Source of the DNA: Amyelois transitella
Lineage: Eukaryota; Arthropoda; Insecta; Lepidoptera; Pyralidae
NCBI RefSeq assembly: GCF_032362555.1
Contig: NC_083507.1
Coordinates: 4,591,001-4,655,000 of the forward strand
Direction of reading: 5' to 3'
Length of the DNA: 64,000 nt
Position 1 is the first letter of the stretch. Each line of letters begins with the position of its first letter. The position numbers were made by a program, and so were the translations under genes. Shown here piece by piece: positions 1 to 16,529 of this stretch. The notes beneath the pieces were generated by a model that had not been told where the DNA came from, did no database searches, and saw nothing but the letters and a program-made list of their open reading frames with translations.

Positions 1-1130
1 TCCACTCTATCAAATACTGTATATTCAATTATTTCACCAACAATAAAGTAATGGCAGTGTTATGTTAACATATTCCTTTACATTTCACATTTACAGGAGA
101 AACAAGCATTTTAACATGAGTTACACCAAGTACAGAGAATTATGTAAAAGTAACAAAAAAGCACATTTCATAAGCATTGAAGTTTAATCATTTGTGCATT
201 ATGATGGGATAAACTTGAACCGTTGTCAGAGGCAATACAATTATTTCATTACAATTCCTTACACAACTGAAACTTATGTGACAATCTGTTTAAAGAAATT
301 TGATAAAGTTTGAAATACTTGTCTCAATGTGGACTTTATCTTTTGTAATCTCGAATAGAGAAAAATAATTGGTCTACATTCCTCCATTTAAGATTATAAA
401 TCACATATTGTGAAACTATAGCAACGTCGCGCTTTACCTCGTTGCAGCTGAGAGTGCAATTCAGTAGTCGCCCTTTTTGTGGGTGGATGTTATTAAATAA
501 CTTAAAAATAATCCTAGACTCAAAGTGTCTGTTCAGAATGATGCTCCACCTCAACTGCGGGTTGTGCGTTTTGCTGTTCACTATTTGTTTTCTGCGCAGT
601 TTGCTCTTGAAGTCTCGAAGCTAGAGGCGTAGTTTGACCTGTATAAAGATATGGTTAGGTTAAAAACTGTTTGCTTTATCCAATAACTACTAACCCCTGT
701 TTTTCCTGTTCTCCTCAAATATCGTGTCTCTGCAGCGCGTATATGTCTGTACGAAATAAACTCAAATACGAATTGGTTGTCCAGTGCTTTTCTCAATAGT
801 AATTCTTGTAAAATAAAGCTAGTAAATTAAAATGGTCGAAACAGTAGGCAAAACCTTGCAGTAGCCAACAAGTGTTGCCTTGGCTTTTCTTGCACATTGA
901 TATTAATATTAGGAAGAGAGTTTATGACCTAGATACTTTTTTCCATGTATGGCAAACAGGCGACGCCCGATGTATAATACATCTAGTTACTATAAATTAA
1001 AAAGGTGTGGGACAATTTAAGCAGTCAATGTTAATTGACACTGATGTGGACGGTAAGTTTTTACAAAAGAACGGTAAGACGCGCAATGATTTTTGCGAAG
1101 CGTTACAGCTACACCATACGATAATGGTTA
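1..1130. other. Downstream flank of the zinc-finger gene, no gene seen
   Basis: This AT-rich stretch lies 3' of the minus-strand zinc-finger gene and probably holds its 3' UTR. The short reading frames between 336 and 796 lack any recognisable domain or splice context on either strand. I see no repeat family here that recurs elsewhere in the window. Confidence 0.5.
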
Positions 1131-6409
<5,279 letters not shown>

Positions 6410-7374
6410 CTTTCTATCACAATTTCACATAACCTTTCCCTTCATAATAGAAATCTACGAACAGAAAATACACTTTATAACGAAACAATACATCTTTGAG
6501 TACATACCTACCTATCCTAAATTATTTTCCCAGTTTAACTTAATATTTTAGCGCGCCTAATCACAGACGAAAGAGAAATACAAAACAAAGTGCGAGGGCA
6601 ACGGGATATATTTTCTTATCAGCTACTCTACATACTCAGAAGATCATAGCTGCGAAAGCTGTGTGCCTTCAGAATAGTCGATATAGGTATGTAAGAAAAG
6701 GATGACGGAATATAATTAGACGCGCTTCGAGTAAACGGACGCCATTGCACTCTTCATTTTAGTAGACGCGATGTCAGAAGAAATATGCAACATTCATTGT
6801 TTCACTTGAGGTTTTCATCACATCATATAATAAACAATAACATACCAACATTAAATCAGGCGTTAGTAAACTTAATTACAACAATGTTTTACTATTAATA
6901 TTAAAAAATCTTAATTATTTTATTTCTATCTCACTTTACAACTTTACAAATTCTCCATCTCATGACAGAAATGAAATGGCGATAGAAATAAAATGGCGGC
7001 CAACAAACTTAATTTATCTTTATACCGGCGTGGCTACTGGGTTTTTTGCTACTTCTGAAACCATAGGTATGAGCTATGGAAAACGGTTTAATAATTTTCG
7101 AGATGGGCGAAGAGATTTTTTTAATGCTTTACTAACGTGGCGGCGTGAAGCTATAACCAGCGGAGGATCAAGAGGCTTCTAACGTCAGCTCATTTATCTA
7201 GTTATATAATAGTGATAACTAGTTAAATAAACAAGTCAATTATAACCCTCATTTTTGCTTCGCCTTAGTCGGGTAAAACATGTATGAAATGGGCTTTTCT
7301 CAAGGCTCTCAGTTGGGTTGTATAAGTATGTACATAATTTTCTCATAAAAAAAAATGTTAAAAAAATTTATTGT
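6410..7374. other. Upstream region of the zinc-finger gene
   Basis: This should contain the promoter and 5' UTR of the minus-strand zinc-finger gene; I cannot pick a TATA box. A 68-codon plus-strand frame at 6976-7182 has no domain and looks like chance. The ATGGCGG motifs near 6975-7000 may be regulatory but are unproven. Confidence 0.35.
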
Positions 7375-7538
7375 GACGAGAATCTAAGACACGATTTCAA
7401 AGATTTCACGGATTAGAGCTATATATACAACCTCCGACACAACATCGTCGGAGCCGCGGTTCCCCAGGCATAACACCTAGCCTGGCGGAAGATCTTCCCT
7501 TTGGTGGCGGTCGAGCCGAATCATCGCTCCCGCTACAT
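7375..7538 (+). mobile_element. LTR fragment (fossil) of the family seen at 51.5-52.4 kb
   Basis: It shares the 3' part of the LTR at 52118-52373: a TATATATACAACCTCCGACA core, an ACACAACATCGTCGGAGCCG hairpin region and the terminal CTCCCGCTACA. No internal coding sequence is attached. It is a partial solo remnant. Confidence 0.75.
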
Positions 7539-7653
7539 ACTAATTATGTAAAAGTAGTTAAAAAGTTACTTTTAAAATGTAAATAAATTAAAATACAAAA
7601 AAAAACCTAAACCTGAATCCTGATAATGCAAATGACAATGTATATGTATGTAG

Positions 7654-7802
7654 TGTTGCCGATCGATAGTCTAACGATAGGCTATCGATAGTGAGTAAAA
7701 GCAACAGTATCCATAGCTCAGTTACCGTCAATACTATTGACACACAACAATTATCAAAAGCATTATTAATGTTATCGATAATATTGCTGCTGACTATTGC
7801 AA
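7654..7802 (+). repeat. Fold-back element with TATCGATA motifs, copy 1
   Basis: It starts GTTGCCGATCGATAGTC and carries clustered CGATAG and TATCGATA motifs. The far end, read in reverse, starts GTTGCAATAGTC and has TTATCGATAA nearby, so the ends look like diverged inverted repeats. A clearer copy lies at 23354-23464. Confidence 0.5.
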
Positions 7803-7859
7803 CTAGCGATATTATCGTTAATAACTGCAATTATTTATACTACAGCAGGAATCTATATT

Positions 7860-9888
7860 TAAATTAAGGATAATATCTTTGTCTGTGCCTATGATTGAAC
7901 CACATTGCCGGCGTAGTGTGCGTAGCTAACAAGTGACTGGAAAAAGAGAAAACCAATTGTTTATTTTTAGATTTTTATTTGAACATTATTAAGCAGTTTT
8001 GATTTTCTTAAAACCTTTTGTTTCTTATAGAGTACAATAAAAATCTGTATGTATGTACAATAAATAAGTTAAGGCGATACATCATAGATTTTGGGTCATT
8101 TTCACTTGGTTTTTTCTCATAAAATATAACTTGCATCGTTTCAATATTTTTGGATATGAAAGTAAATATATTCAATTATATTTGTGGAAGATGAAAACAC
8201 GATTGGAACAAAAATCCTCGATCAAAAAAATTCAGGAACACAAGTCTAGATTTCGATTATTTATCTCAAACTATAAGGATTTAAAATTTGAATTTTGTAC
8301 CAAATTGAAGATCATTAAAAAATAATAACTTCTGGAAGATGAAATTTCGATTGGATGTTTTGTTTAGACGTAATTAAACTAAATAGATGAAAACAGGAAT
8401 TAAAATTGTTGCGACAATAGTACTGGACAGTAGAGTGTTGACACTTTATCTCTGTCTCATTCCTACACGACCGGGTGGGATAAAGCGCTATCCTTTGTAA
8501 GCGTGCCTTCACTCCGCGGATCACATTCTCCGACGCAGGACCTGTGCCAATCGCTCCGAGCGTCGTTGAAAAATATTCTGCGAAGTATTTAATTTCCCAC
8601 ATTCATTTTGTTTGAATTTATTTCTGTACATAATTGTCAGCTCAGCTTATTGAATTGTGTCGTTGATCTCTGAATCTTACGCGTCGCTTTTCCGCCGGAC
8701 GGGGTGATATTACGTAGGTATTTAGGATCGTGGATTTTGATACTTTTTTTTTTTTGGTACTTTCTGAAATATACCTATTATAGATAGTTTAGGTTAGTTT
8801 TTAATACAGTTTTTTTGTTTCGTTTAGTGTAAATAGGTGTATAATTTTACGTCATGATAGCATGTTAAATGTTAGCATGTTAAAAAAAAACCTTGAAAGA
8901 GCTTCCCATATGGGACAATTAAGATGGTGGGTACTAATTACACTTACTAATAGATAGACATATAGATGCCTACTGAGATTTTCTCCGCAAACACTGAAGG
9001 TGAAAAATATTTCATTTGATACCGGCTTGTGGCGGGGCGGCAGTAGGTAGATAGATAGATAAAATAACAACAAACAACAGCCGCCGTCGGTTATACTGTC
9101 ACTAGTTGTTGCCCTGGTCTTTGCCTACGGAAACAGTACTTTTTACTGGATGATTGTTCTGTCTTTTTCTATAGGTACTTACTCCTAGGTAACTGTATTA
9201 TTCAGGGTATCTCCTCAGCTGCAAGACGTCGCAGGGTTTATTTTTCTTCGCTTTCTTCATTTGGCACGATCACAGTCATTATCCCATTATTTGATTGTTA
9301 TTAATTTTTAGGAAAAATAAATTGTCTCCGATATCGTCGTTGACAATGTCCGAACAGAGAAGTGCGGATGGTGTGGAGTCGACAGTTGATATTATGGACT
9401 TAGATAGTCATGGCATTATTCCGACGCCGACATCAACGACAACCCAAGATAGAAAACCATATATAGAAAACCATAGGTTCCGTAGCCATTTGGCTACGGA
9501 ACCCTAAAAATATATGATATACATTACTATGTAAATTACCTTTGATTGAACGAAATCGAATAAGTAATTACGAGTAGTTTTTTTAAAACCATTACAAACT
9601 TATTCATTTTATACAAAATTTTTGCATACATCCGCAACTATATCATTGCTTATAATGTAATTTAATATATGTATGTTTTTTTGTAAAATTATTTTATTGT
9701 ATCAAAAACAATAAAATATTCTGATGCGGACTCCATTGCATTCGCAAACTTTATTCGGGTTACGTGAGGTCACGCGCCAGCGGCTACGGTGCGGCGGCGA
9801 TCTAGCGGGGCAAGCTGGTCGGGGGTGAGCCCCGCGCGGGGTGAGCCTCTCGCCCGCATCGAGGTACATGTCATCTGAATGTAGCGCC
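7860..9888. other. Intergenic, AT-rich, repeats, no gene seen
   Basis: No spliced or single-exon gene can be supported. Items seen: a GC-rich patch around 8440-8570 whose minus frame has no known domain, an AGATAGATAGATA run at 9048-9061, and a 33-bp hairpin at 9476-9508 built from GGTTCCGTAGCC and its complement, a motif I know as widespread in Lepidoptera. A GC-rich block at 9770-9988 is atypical for its surroundings. Confidence 0.4.
9476..9508. repeat. Short hairpin repeat (GGTTCCGTAGCC arms)
   Basis: The arms GGTTCCGTAGCC and GGCTACGGAACC flank a short ATTT loop and are followed by CTAAAAA. The CGGAACCCTAAAAA end is a familiar dispersed motif in moth genomes, so this is probably the tail of a non-autonomous element. 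Confidence 0.55.
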
Positions 9889-10689
9889 TTAACCCTTCAG
9901 CTGCGGCGGCTATACGCAAACTGCGCACCTCGTCTGCGGCGTTCAAGCGCCGCGGCGGACGGGCGCGCAGTGTCTTAGATTTTGTTGTATATCTGTATAT
10001 AATTATTTGGGACCTACCCAAAAATTTATTTTTTTTTAAAGATATATAAATGAAGAATCATATGCAATAAATTTTGATGCGAAAAAACACTTGCGTTTAT
10101 TATATTTAGGTCACTGAATTCAAAACTTACCGAAAAATTATCCATTGTAAATATTTTACTGATTTTGCAATTTACATCTTTCATATATTCTGTTTTTGTT
10201 TACTATTCCACAAAGTCCAATAATTGAGGAATTTAATGGTGCCAAAAAGTTATTATGTCCCAAGTAAAATTCTCTAAAATCGTCTTCACAAATAATCCAG
10301 TAAGAATCACGATTTCGCCATTTTGCAACTTCTACAACGCAAACTTTATACTTCTATTACCATGAAAATATTGAAATGTAGATTTATTTGAGGCATTGTA
10401 ATCGTAAATAATGTATTTGGCTTCACAAAACAACAAGTAAAATGTATCTAAATGTCTTAAAATAGTATATTTCTACTAAAAACTGAAAACTTACCTAGAA
10501 AACTATCATTTTTTCAATTGGCTCGTTCATTCACTTACATTTGTCTTTGCTCAACTGTAAGGGCAGTGTGGCAAACACGAAAAATTGTAGTTTCGTTTTT
10601 ATATCAGACATATATAGCTTGCCTAGAGAAAATGAGCGAAAAACCATAGCCAAAAACTAGAAAAATGTATGTCTGTGTGCGTGACTTGT

Positions 10690-10832
10690 TTGCCTTGCTT
10701 GTCTGCTGATGGCCGTATCTGGACAAAATGGCGGCATGTGGTTAACGCCTAACTGCTGATGGCCGTATCCGTCCACTGTCAATGTTTGTCTAACTGCTTT
10801 AGGTCGGATCTGGGCATATCTACAGGATGTTT
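10690..10832 (+). repeat. Sub-terminal repeats of piggyBac-like element 1
   Basis: There are three related motifs: CTGCTGATGGCCGTATCTGG, CTGCTGATGGCCGTATCCGT and GCTTTAGGTCGGATCTGGGC. The last aligns with GCTTTAGGCCGTATCCGGGC read inward from the element's right end. Such internal repeats usually bind the transposase. Confidence 0.6.
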
Positions 10833-10972
10833 GTTTTTAGTTGTGCACGTTAGTAATTTGGAAAAGAGTGTCTTGTAAAAATAAAAATAAAATGTTGATT
10901 AAAATGTTTCTTTTATTGGAATACAAAAATGTACAATGTTTATTGGTTTCCACTACTCTAAACCTATTCAAT

Positions 10973-11042
10973 TCATAGTACATACTAGTAATTATTTTTA
11001 CCAATGATTCATAGTACATACTAGGAATTATTTTTACCAATG
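10973..11042. repeat. Two-copy 36-bp tandem repeat
   Basis: ATTCATAGTACATACTAG is followed by a shared AATTATTTTTACCAATG, twice in tandem with one substitution. It sits inside piggyBac-like element 1. Confidence 0.7.
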
Positions 11043-11699
11043 AAAAAATAAAAATAAAATTACAATTTTGTAAAAATAATTACTGAACTGTTTTTGATAA
11101 GTTTTTTTTTTCAATAAATCTATAATGATAAGAACTATGTAATATATAAAGACTTATTGAAAAAAAATACTTTCATCAAAATCGGTTCAGTAATTTTTGA
11201 GATAGGGAATAGTGTTGAAGTCGGTTGTTTTGTAAAAAAAAATACTTATTTTTAATGAATTATGAATTCAAATTAAACAAAAAAATTTTGCGTAGGAATC
11301 GAAATTTTAGATTCCCATCATTTCACTTTACTGATAACAACAACGTTTTAAAAGGGTGTTATTTAAACAGTCTGCAGAATATTCATATGCAAAAAAGTTT
11401 ACACAAATTCAGAAGCGCAAGTGAAGAATAGGATAACAGAAGAATAGGCACCAAACTGCACTGCAGCAGTGTCTCTAAATGACGTCAACTTAAATTTTAA
11501 ACAAAGCATGTTTGGACTCAAAACACGCATGCGTTCGATCGAGCTCAAGCCGACTGTAACCAAACTCAAACGTTTATTCAGAAAATAGGCCTTTGTAGGC
11601 ACTTTTTTACGTCAAATTACATGTAAAAATTATCGATTTAGATAAATTAAATAGATATGTATTCAAAACTCAAATTTAAAATTATTAATTCTTTCAAAG

Positions 11700-11815
11700 C
11701 TAAAGACTACTAGCGCTTCGTAACCGACCACTGCAAGAGAAGAAACGCCGAAAGAAACTCTTTTCAACAGTATTGGTCGCCTACTCGCCTGAAGGGCTTT
11801 GAATTTTTTTTTTTT
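11700..11815. repeat. Dispersed lepidopteran-type repeat with T-tract
   Basis: The CTCTTTTCAACAGTATTGGT/AAACGCCGAAAGAAA segment, ending in a long T-run, resembles a 3' end of a dispersed non-LTR family that I recall from moth genomes. I cannot place it in a named family. Confidence 0.35.
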
Positions 11816-11984
11816 TTATTTTATTTGTATATTCATTCTATGTATCTTATAACCCGTAGACCAAACCAGTGCAGTCCTAAGAAAGAAGGGATCAAAGAGA
11901 AAAAAGTATTTTTAAACAATAATCCTAATATTAATATTTAAAAATAAAATAATGTATACATAAATAGATAAACACCCAAGATCA

Positions 11985-12090
11985 GAAGTCAATATGAAAA
12001 AGATAATTTACCAACTTGACCTGACTGGGGATCGAACCCGAGACCTGGAAGTAGCAGTCTGGTGTGTTGACTACTACATCACACATTTTA
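11985..12090 (-). mobile_element. tRNA-derived SINE
   Basis: Read on the minus strand, TAGTCAACACACCAG (A-box-like) is followed by GGTCTCGGGTTCGATCCCC (B-box-like), the spacing of an internal RNA polymerase III promoter. It is not a functional tRNA gene because no cloverleaf with an anticodon arm can be drawn with confidence. It is inserted just 3' of the transposase of piggyBac-like element 1. Confidence 0.6.
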
Positions 12091-12174
12091 TATAAATATA
12101 TAACTAATATAAATAAATAGATAATATTTAATTATATATTTTATATATATGTAACTACAGAAGTAATTTACAAA

Positions 12175-14862
12175 CTATAGATTTTCTAAAGTATGATACT
12201 CAAGCCAACATTGGCCAACACAAATATACACCGTGCAATGACTGCACGCGATGTTACATTTTTGCCTGCATCTAACACAACGTCCCCTCTTAAATTTATC
12301 TTGTTTTTTGGTTCGCTCCTCGGTCACCTCATTATGAACAGGGAAATGATTAAAATCCCTGTTCAGCCTGCTACAGGTGGGGATGGGGACCTGGCGCGAA
12401 CGTGAGGAGACGTTTTGTCCGAATTCTAAGCAGAGCTCTTCAGCAAGCTTGAAACGAAATTGGCGGTGAGTCATTTTTTTATGCTGGCCAATGTTAGCAC
12501 AATATATAATATATGCATTTAAAATAGATATATTTAAAAGACGTCTAAAAACTTTAATATACCATTTGATTCCCCTCTTTCTTTCTAATAAATACATGCT
12601 TAGCTTTTGATCTTTGAGATCGACGCCTCCCATGTATTTATTATATTCATGGACCACGACTGGTTTGGAGCAGGGTTGGCCAGCCCTGTGCCCTGGAGCC
12701 ATATCTGTTTTGTGGTAAGTAGATACAGTGGTGACAAGCTTCACATCTTTCCATGCTATGACGGATACATCACCACAGTGTCTACTTACCACACTACCCC
12801 TAGCCATCCTTTTATCCTGCAAATTTTGGATTTCTACGGGCGTGTCTTTTCGGCGACGGTTCAGAGTACCGACTACGTCAGTTTTATGTTTTTTTAGAAA
12901 TTGGGTCAGAGGAACAGAATTATAAAAATTGTCCATGAACAGGGTATATCCCTTGCCTAAATAGTTCTTGAAAAGCTCAAGGACTATTTTGGCAGTGGAT
13001 GTAGTAAACCCGTAAACCGTTTCTGCAGTTGTCGTGCCTTTGCCGGCATACAAAATTAAATTTACTACGTATCCAGTTACGGCCTCACAGAGTTCATAAC
13101 TTTTGATACCGAATCGAGCTGCTTTGGAACGAATGCATTGTTTCCAGCTTAAATGACCCTTCCAAAGCAGCAACGATTCGTCTATCGATACTTCTCTGTG
13201 AGGCACGTAAATGGACTGGAATTTTTTATTTAAATAATCTATAATAGGTTTTATTTTAGCTATTTTCTTATCACGCCCCTGTACATGTATGTTGTTGTTA
13301 TCAGTAAAGTGCAAAAATTTTAAGAGCATTACGTAATGATCCCTTGACATCAGTTTTCGAAACTCCGGCATACCCATCACACCCGTCATCCAATATTCCT
13401 CTAACCTACTTCTTACACATATTGACATAAATATCATCACACCTATAAGCCTATATAGTTCGGAAACCGAAGTTTCCACCCAGTCGTTCATGCGAGATTT
13501 ACTTGGCATGGAGTCTCCGGTTTCAAAGAAACCGGTTATTGTTTCCCAAGCGTAATGATTCGTTTCGTGGACAATAGAATCCATCAGAGGCTGGTCCCAA
13601 ATTTGAGTAAACAAGCCTAAAGGACTTGTTCCCTCAATTTTAGGACCAGCTTCTTCGTTGAAGTCCTCCCTGACCCCTCTAAATTCGTTAAAATCAGATG
13701 ACCAAGTCAATGGCTCCTCACTAACTTCATCTTCAATAAAATCGTCATCTGATTCCAACATCTGCTGTAACTGATCGAGAGTCAATTCTTCCTCGGCATC
13801 CTCATCACTTCCAGAGTCGATGGCTAATTCTTCAGCCAGCTCAGGATCCAGTATGTCTTCATCCTATTAAAAAAACCAAACCCTAAACCACATGCAAGCA
13901 TACACACAAACATAACAAAAGCGGGTATTGTTAGAGATGCCAACCACAATATTTTTATAAAAAGGAATAATTAGTGTATCCCAACGATGAACAGGAATAG
14001 AGATTCCTGTTCATTTTTATTCAATTAACTTTCAATATATTCATGCCATATTGCCAATTTCGCTGAATTACGTTATTGAGCATACACCAAACACCTTTAT
14101 ATCAATGAAGTTACAATACATTCATACCGCATTGCCAATTTTAGCAGAATTGTGTTATTGAAGCACAAACCAAACACCCTTAGTTACATTACCTTAGTTA
14201 CTGGATGGACTAGATTTCTATCAGATAGTCCGGTGCACGATGAGAGCGGCAATAAATAAAAATCCCTTTCTCAATGCAAGTAATTTATACTTTCAAAGAG
14301 TGTTATGAAAATGAAACTTACAGGTTCTCGGCCAAAAAGATTACGCGGCTGACCTTTCGTACGTTCCTCTGGTACCTAAAAAATAATTATTTTGTAAATA
14401 ACATTGCATGTTGTGATAATAGGTAATATTTTGTTTCGATAATCCTTACAATAGACATCAATAAGTGAGCAATAAGTTAGTATACATCTCGACATATTAT
14501 TATCTTGGTAGTTAAAAAAAAGTTGAACATCTACTAAAGTTATCAAAAAAAAGAAAACCATTCTTACAGCAGCTACTTTTTCGCCGCCATGGACCAACTC
14601 ATCCACGATCTCTATGGCTTCGCCTTCCACAGATAAATTTTGGGGCCGCCAAGGCTGTAATAAAATATACGAAATAATCAGTTTTTGTTTTTAAAGTAAA
14701 AGGGAAAGTTAACAAAACTGGAAAATAACATACTCTAATCCTCCCTGATCCAGATGTCTCCAAGACTACATCTCTGCCCCGAATAAGGGATCCCTGAGGA
14801 GTTCTAGTCACCTCCAAGCCGACAAACATGCTTCTGGAAGTACTTGGGGTTTGGGGTTCCAT
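12175..14862 (-). CDS. piggyBac-type transposase, four coding exons, intact (652 aa)
   Basis: Coding exons on the minus strand: 14734-14862, 14568-14654, 14322-14375 and 12175-13863; all three introns are phase 0 and GT-AG. An extra 5' UTR exon is likely (5' splice site at 16228, acceptor at 14869). The main exon has the DDE_Tnp_1_7 fold with the piggyBac aspartates in VSIDESLLLW, LFMDNFYNS and MGGVDLKDQ. A C-terminal Cys-rich domain (CVRCRQKCNIACSHC) should bind the terminal repeats. The N-terminus is acidic. No stop or frameshift interrupts it, so it may be active or recently active; a domesticated PGBD4-like gene is the alternative. The closest family I recognise is PGBD4-like. The three small extra exons are unusual for piggyBac. 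Confidence 0.88.
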
Positions 14863-14910
14863 TTTAATCTGTCAATAAAATAAAATTATTAGCATGTATT
14901 CAAACCAGAC

Positions 14911-15739
14911 ATCGATGTCATCAGAAAGTGCTCACGGAGACAAAACTAACGAGCTAAAACACAGCGCGATACGAGTTACCGGAGCGTAGATCCTGTATAC
15001 CACCTTCCGACTGCATCATCAGACCCTCGATGTCACTTCATCAGAAAGTGCTCACGGAGACAAAACTAACGAGCTAAAACACAGCGCGATACGAGTTACC
15101 GGAGCATAGATCCTGTATACTGTATACCACCTTCCGACTGCATCATCAGACCCTCGATGTCACTTCATCAGAAAGTGCTCACGGAGACAAAACTAACGAG
15201 CTAAAACACAGCGCGATACGAGTTACCGGAGCGTAGATCCTGTATACTGTATACCACCTTCCGACTGCATCATCAGACCCTCGATGTCACTTCATCAGAA
15301 AGTGCTCACTGAGACAAAACTGACGAGCTAAAACACAGCGCGATACGAGTTACCGGAGCGTAGATCCTGTATACCACCTTCCGACTGCATCATCAGACCC
15401 TCGATGTCACTTCATCAGAAAGTGCTCACGGAGACAAAACTAACGAGCTAAAACACAGCGCGATACGAGTTACCGGAGCATAGATCCTGTATACCACCTT
15501 CCGACTGCATCATCAGACCCTCGATGTCACTTCATCAGAAAGTGCTCACTGAGACAAAACTGACGAGCTAAAACACAGCGCGATACGAGTTACCGGAGCG
15601 TAGATCCTGTATACCACCTTCCGACTGCATCATCAGACCCTCGATGTCACTTCATCAGAAAGTGCTCACGGAGACAAAACTAACGAGCTAAAACACAGCG
15701 CGATACGAGTTACCGGAGCGTAGATCCTGTATACCATCT
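14911..15739. repeat. 120-bp minisatellite, seven units
   Basis: Units begin around TCAGAAAGTGCTCAC at 14921, 15041, 15168, 15295, 15415, 15535 and 15655. The period is 120 bp, except for two 127-bp units carrying an extra TGTATAC. Two variants (CGGAGACAAAACTAACG and CTGAGACAAAACTGACG) alternate in the last four units, a small higher-order pattern. It lies between the putative 5' UTR exon and first coding exon of the transposase. Confidence 0.95.
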
Positions 15740-16228
15740 CCCAACTATCATGACATCATGTCATCAAAACCAAACGACATTTTGACTAAAACCAATAAAA
15801 TAAATTTCGTAGATTTAGTTTCAATCAATGAATAAATCACAGAGGCTTTTGAAAGCATGCTGTATATTAGCGTCGCGATACAATACACAGACAGTGTACG
15901 ACACAAGTAAGATGGCGGACATAGTGCGTATGTGTGCGTGTAACGGATTCTCAGTCTTGAAAAATATAAGATATTTACAAAATCCATGTATTTATTGTAA
16001 AAAAGTTAGTGTATTTCAATAGTATAATAAATTTACTATCTAAAACCAATTATATCCATTACAGAGGTATTGGATATAATGCATAAACTAACACGAAAGA
16101 AATATGTAACACACTCCATCTACTTTTGAAAAAGCTAAAATCCTTCTTTTTTTACTAAATCTATAAACTTTTACACGTAATTGCTTCGAAAGTAACTATA
16201 TAATAACGAAATAAAAACATTTACATAC

Positions 16229-16400
16229 CTGTTTGTAATTACAGCCAAAAAAGACGAGTTTTCTCACACGTTCTTCAGTCACTTTGCAACACAACGAAGT
16301 CACAATTTGAAATGACTTGGTTAGCTAAATGAACGGATGAAATTCATATTTGACAGTTGTCTATGACGGCTTCATTCGTTAGAAATACATTTCAAATAAT
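16229..16400 (-). promoter_or_regulatory. Putative 5' UTR exon and promoter end of piggyBac-like element 1
   Basis: On the minus strand a good 5' splice site (AATTACAAACAG then GTATGT) at 16227-16228 matches the acceptor just before the transposase ATG (ATTGACAG then ATTAAAATG). The upstream exon boundary is a guess. Between here and 16525 lie the terminal repeats. Confidence 0.45.
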
Positions 16401-16529
16401 AAAACACCTTATTTCTTGTTATTAGATATTATATTTGTGTAAAAACTACGACGAGTGCATTTGGACGGATCCGGAACAAAGCATTCCTAGTACATGCCCG
16501 GATACGGCCTAAAGCTTACGAAGGGTTAA

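Larger units (their letters stand above)
9893..16525 (-). mobile_element. piggyBac-like element 1 (large, with nested repeats)
   Basis: The right end (16520-16529) reads GAAGGG followed by TTAA. On the left, TTAA at 9889-9892 is followed by CCCTTC, giving matching TTAACCCTTC ends, the expected piggyBac arrangement of CCC termini inside a TTAA duplication. Sub-terminal motifs of the GGCCGTATCCG type occur at 10700-10820 and again at 16500. The 6.6-kb size is inflated by later insertions (a tRNA-like SINE at about 11990-12090, other repeats) and a 120-bp tandem array. The left boundary is uncertain: another TTAA at 10743 also precedes a GGCCGTATCCG motif. Confidence 0.65.

Noticed and set aside
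6976-7182. 68-residue plus-strand frame upstream of the zinc-finger gene
   Set aside because: No homology, no Kozak or splice support; composition like surrounding DNA.
9770-10021. 83-residue Arg/Ala-rich frame on the minus strand
   Set aside because: Probably a by-product of the CpG-rich block; no domain, no splice context.
14911-15739. CRISPR-like array
   Set aside because: Units are contiguous 120-bp copies without unique spacers, in a eukaryotic genome; a minisatellite.
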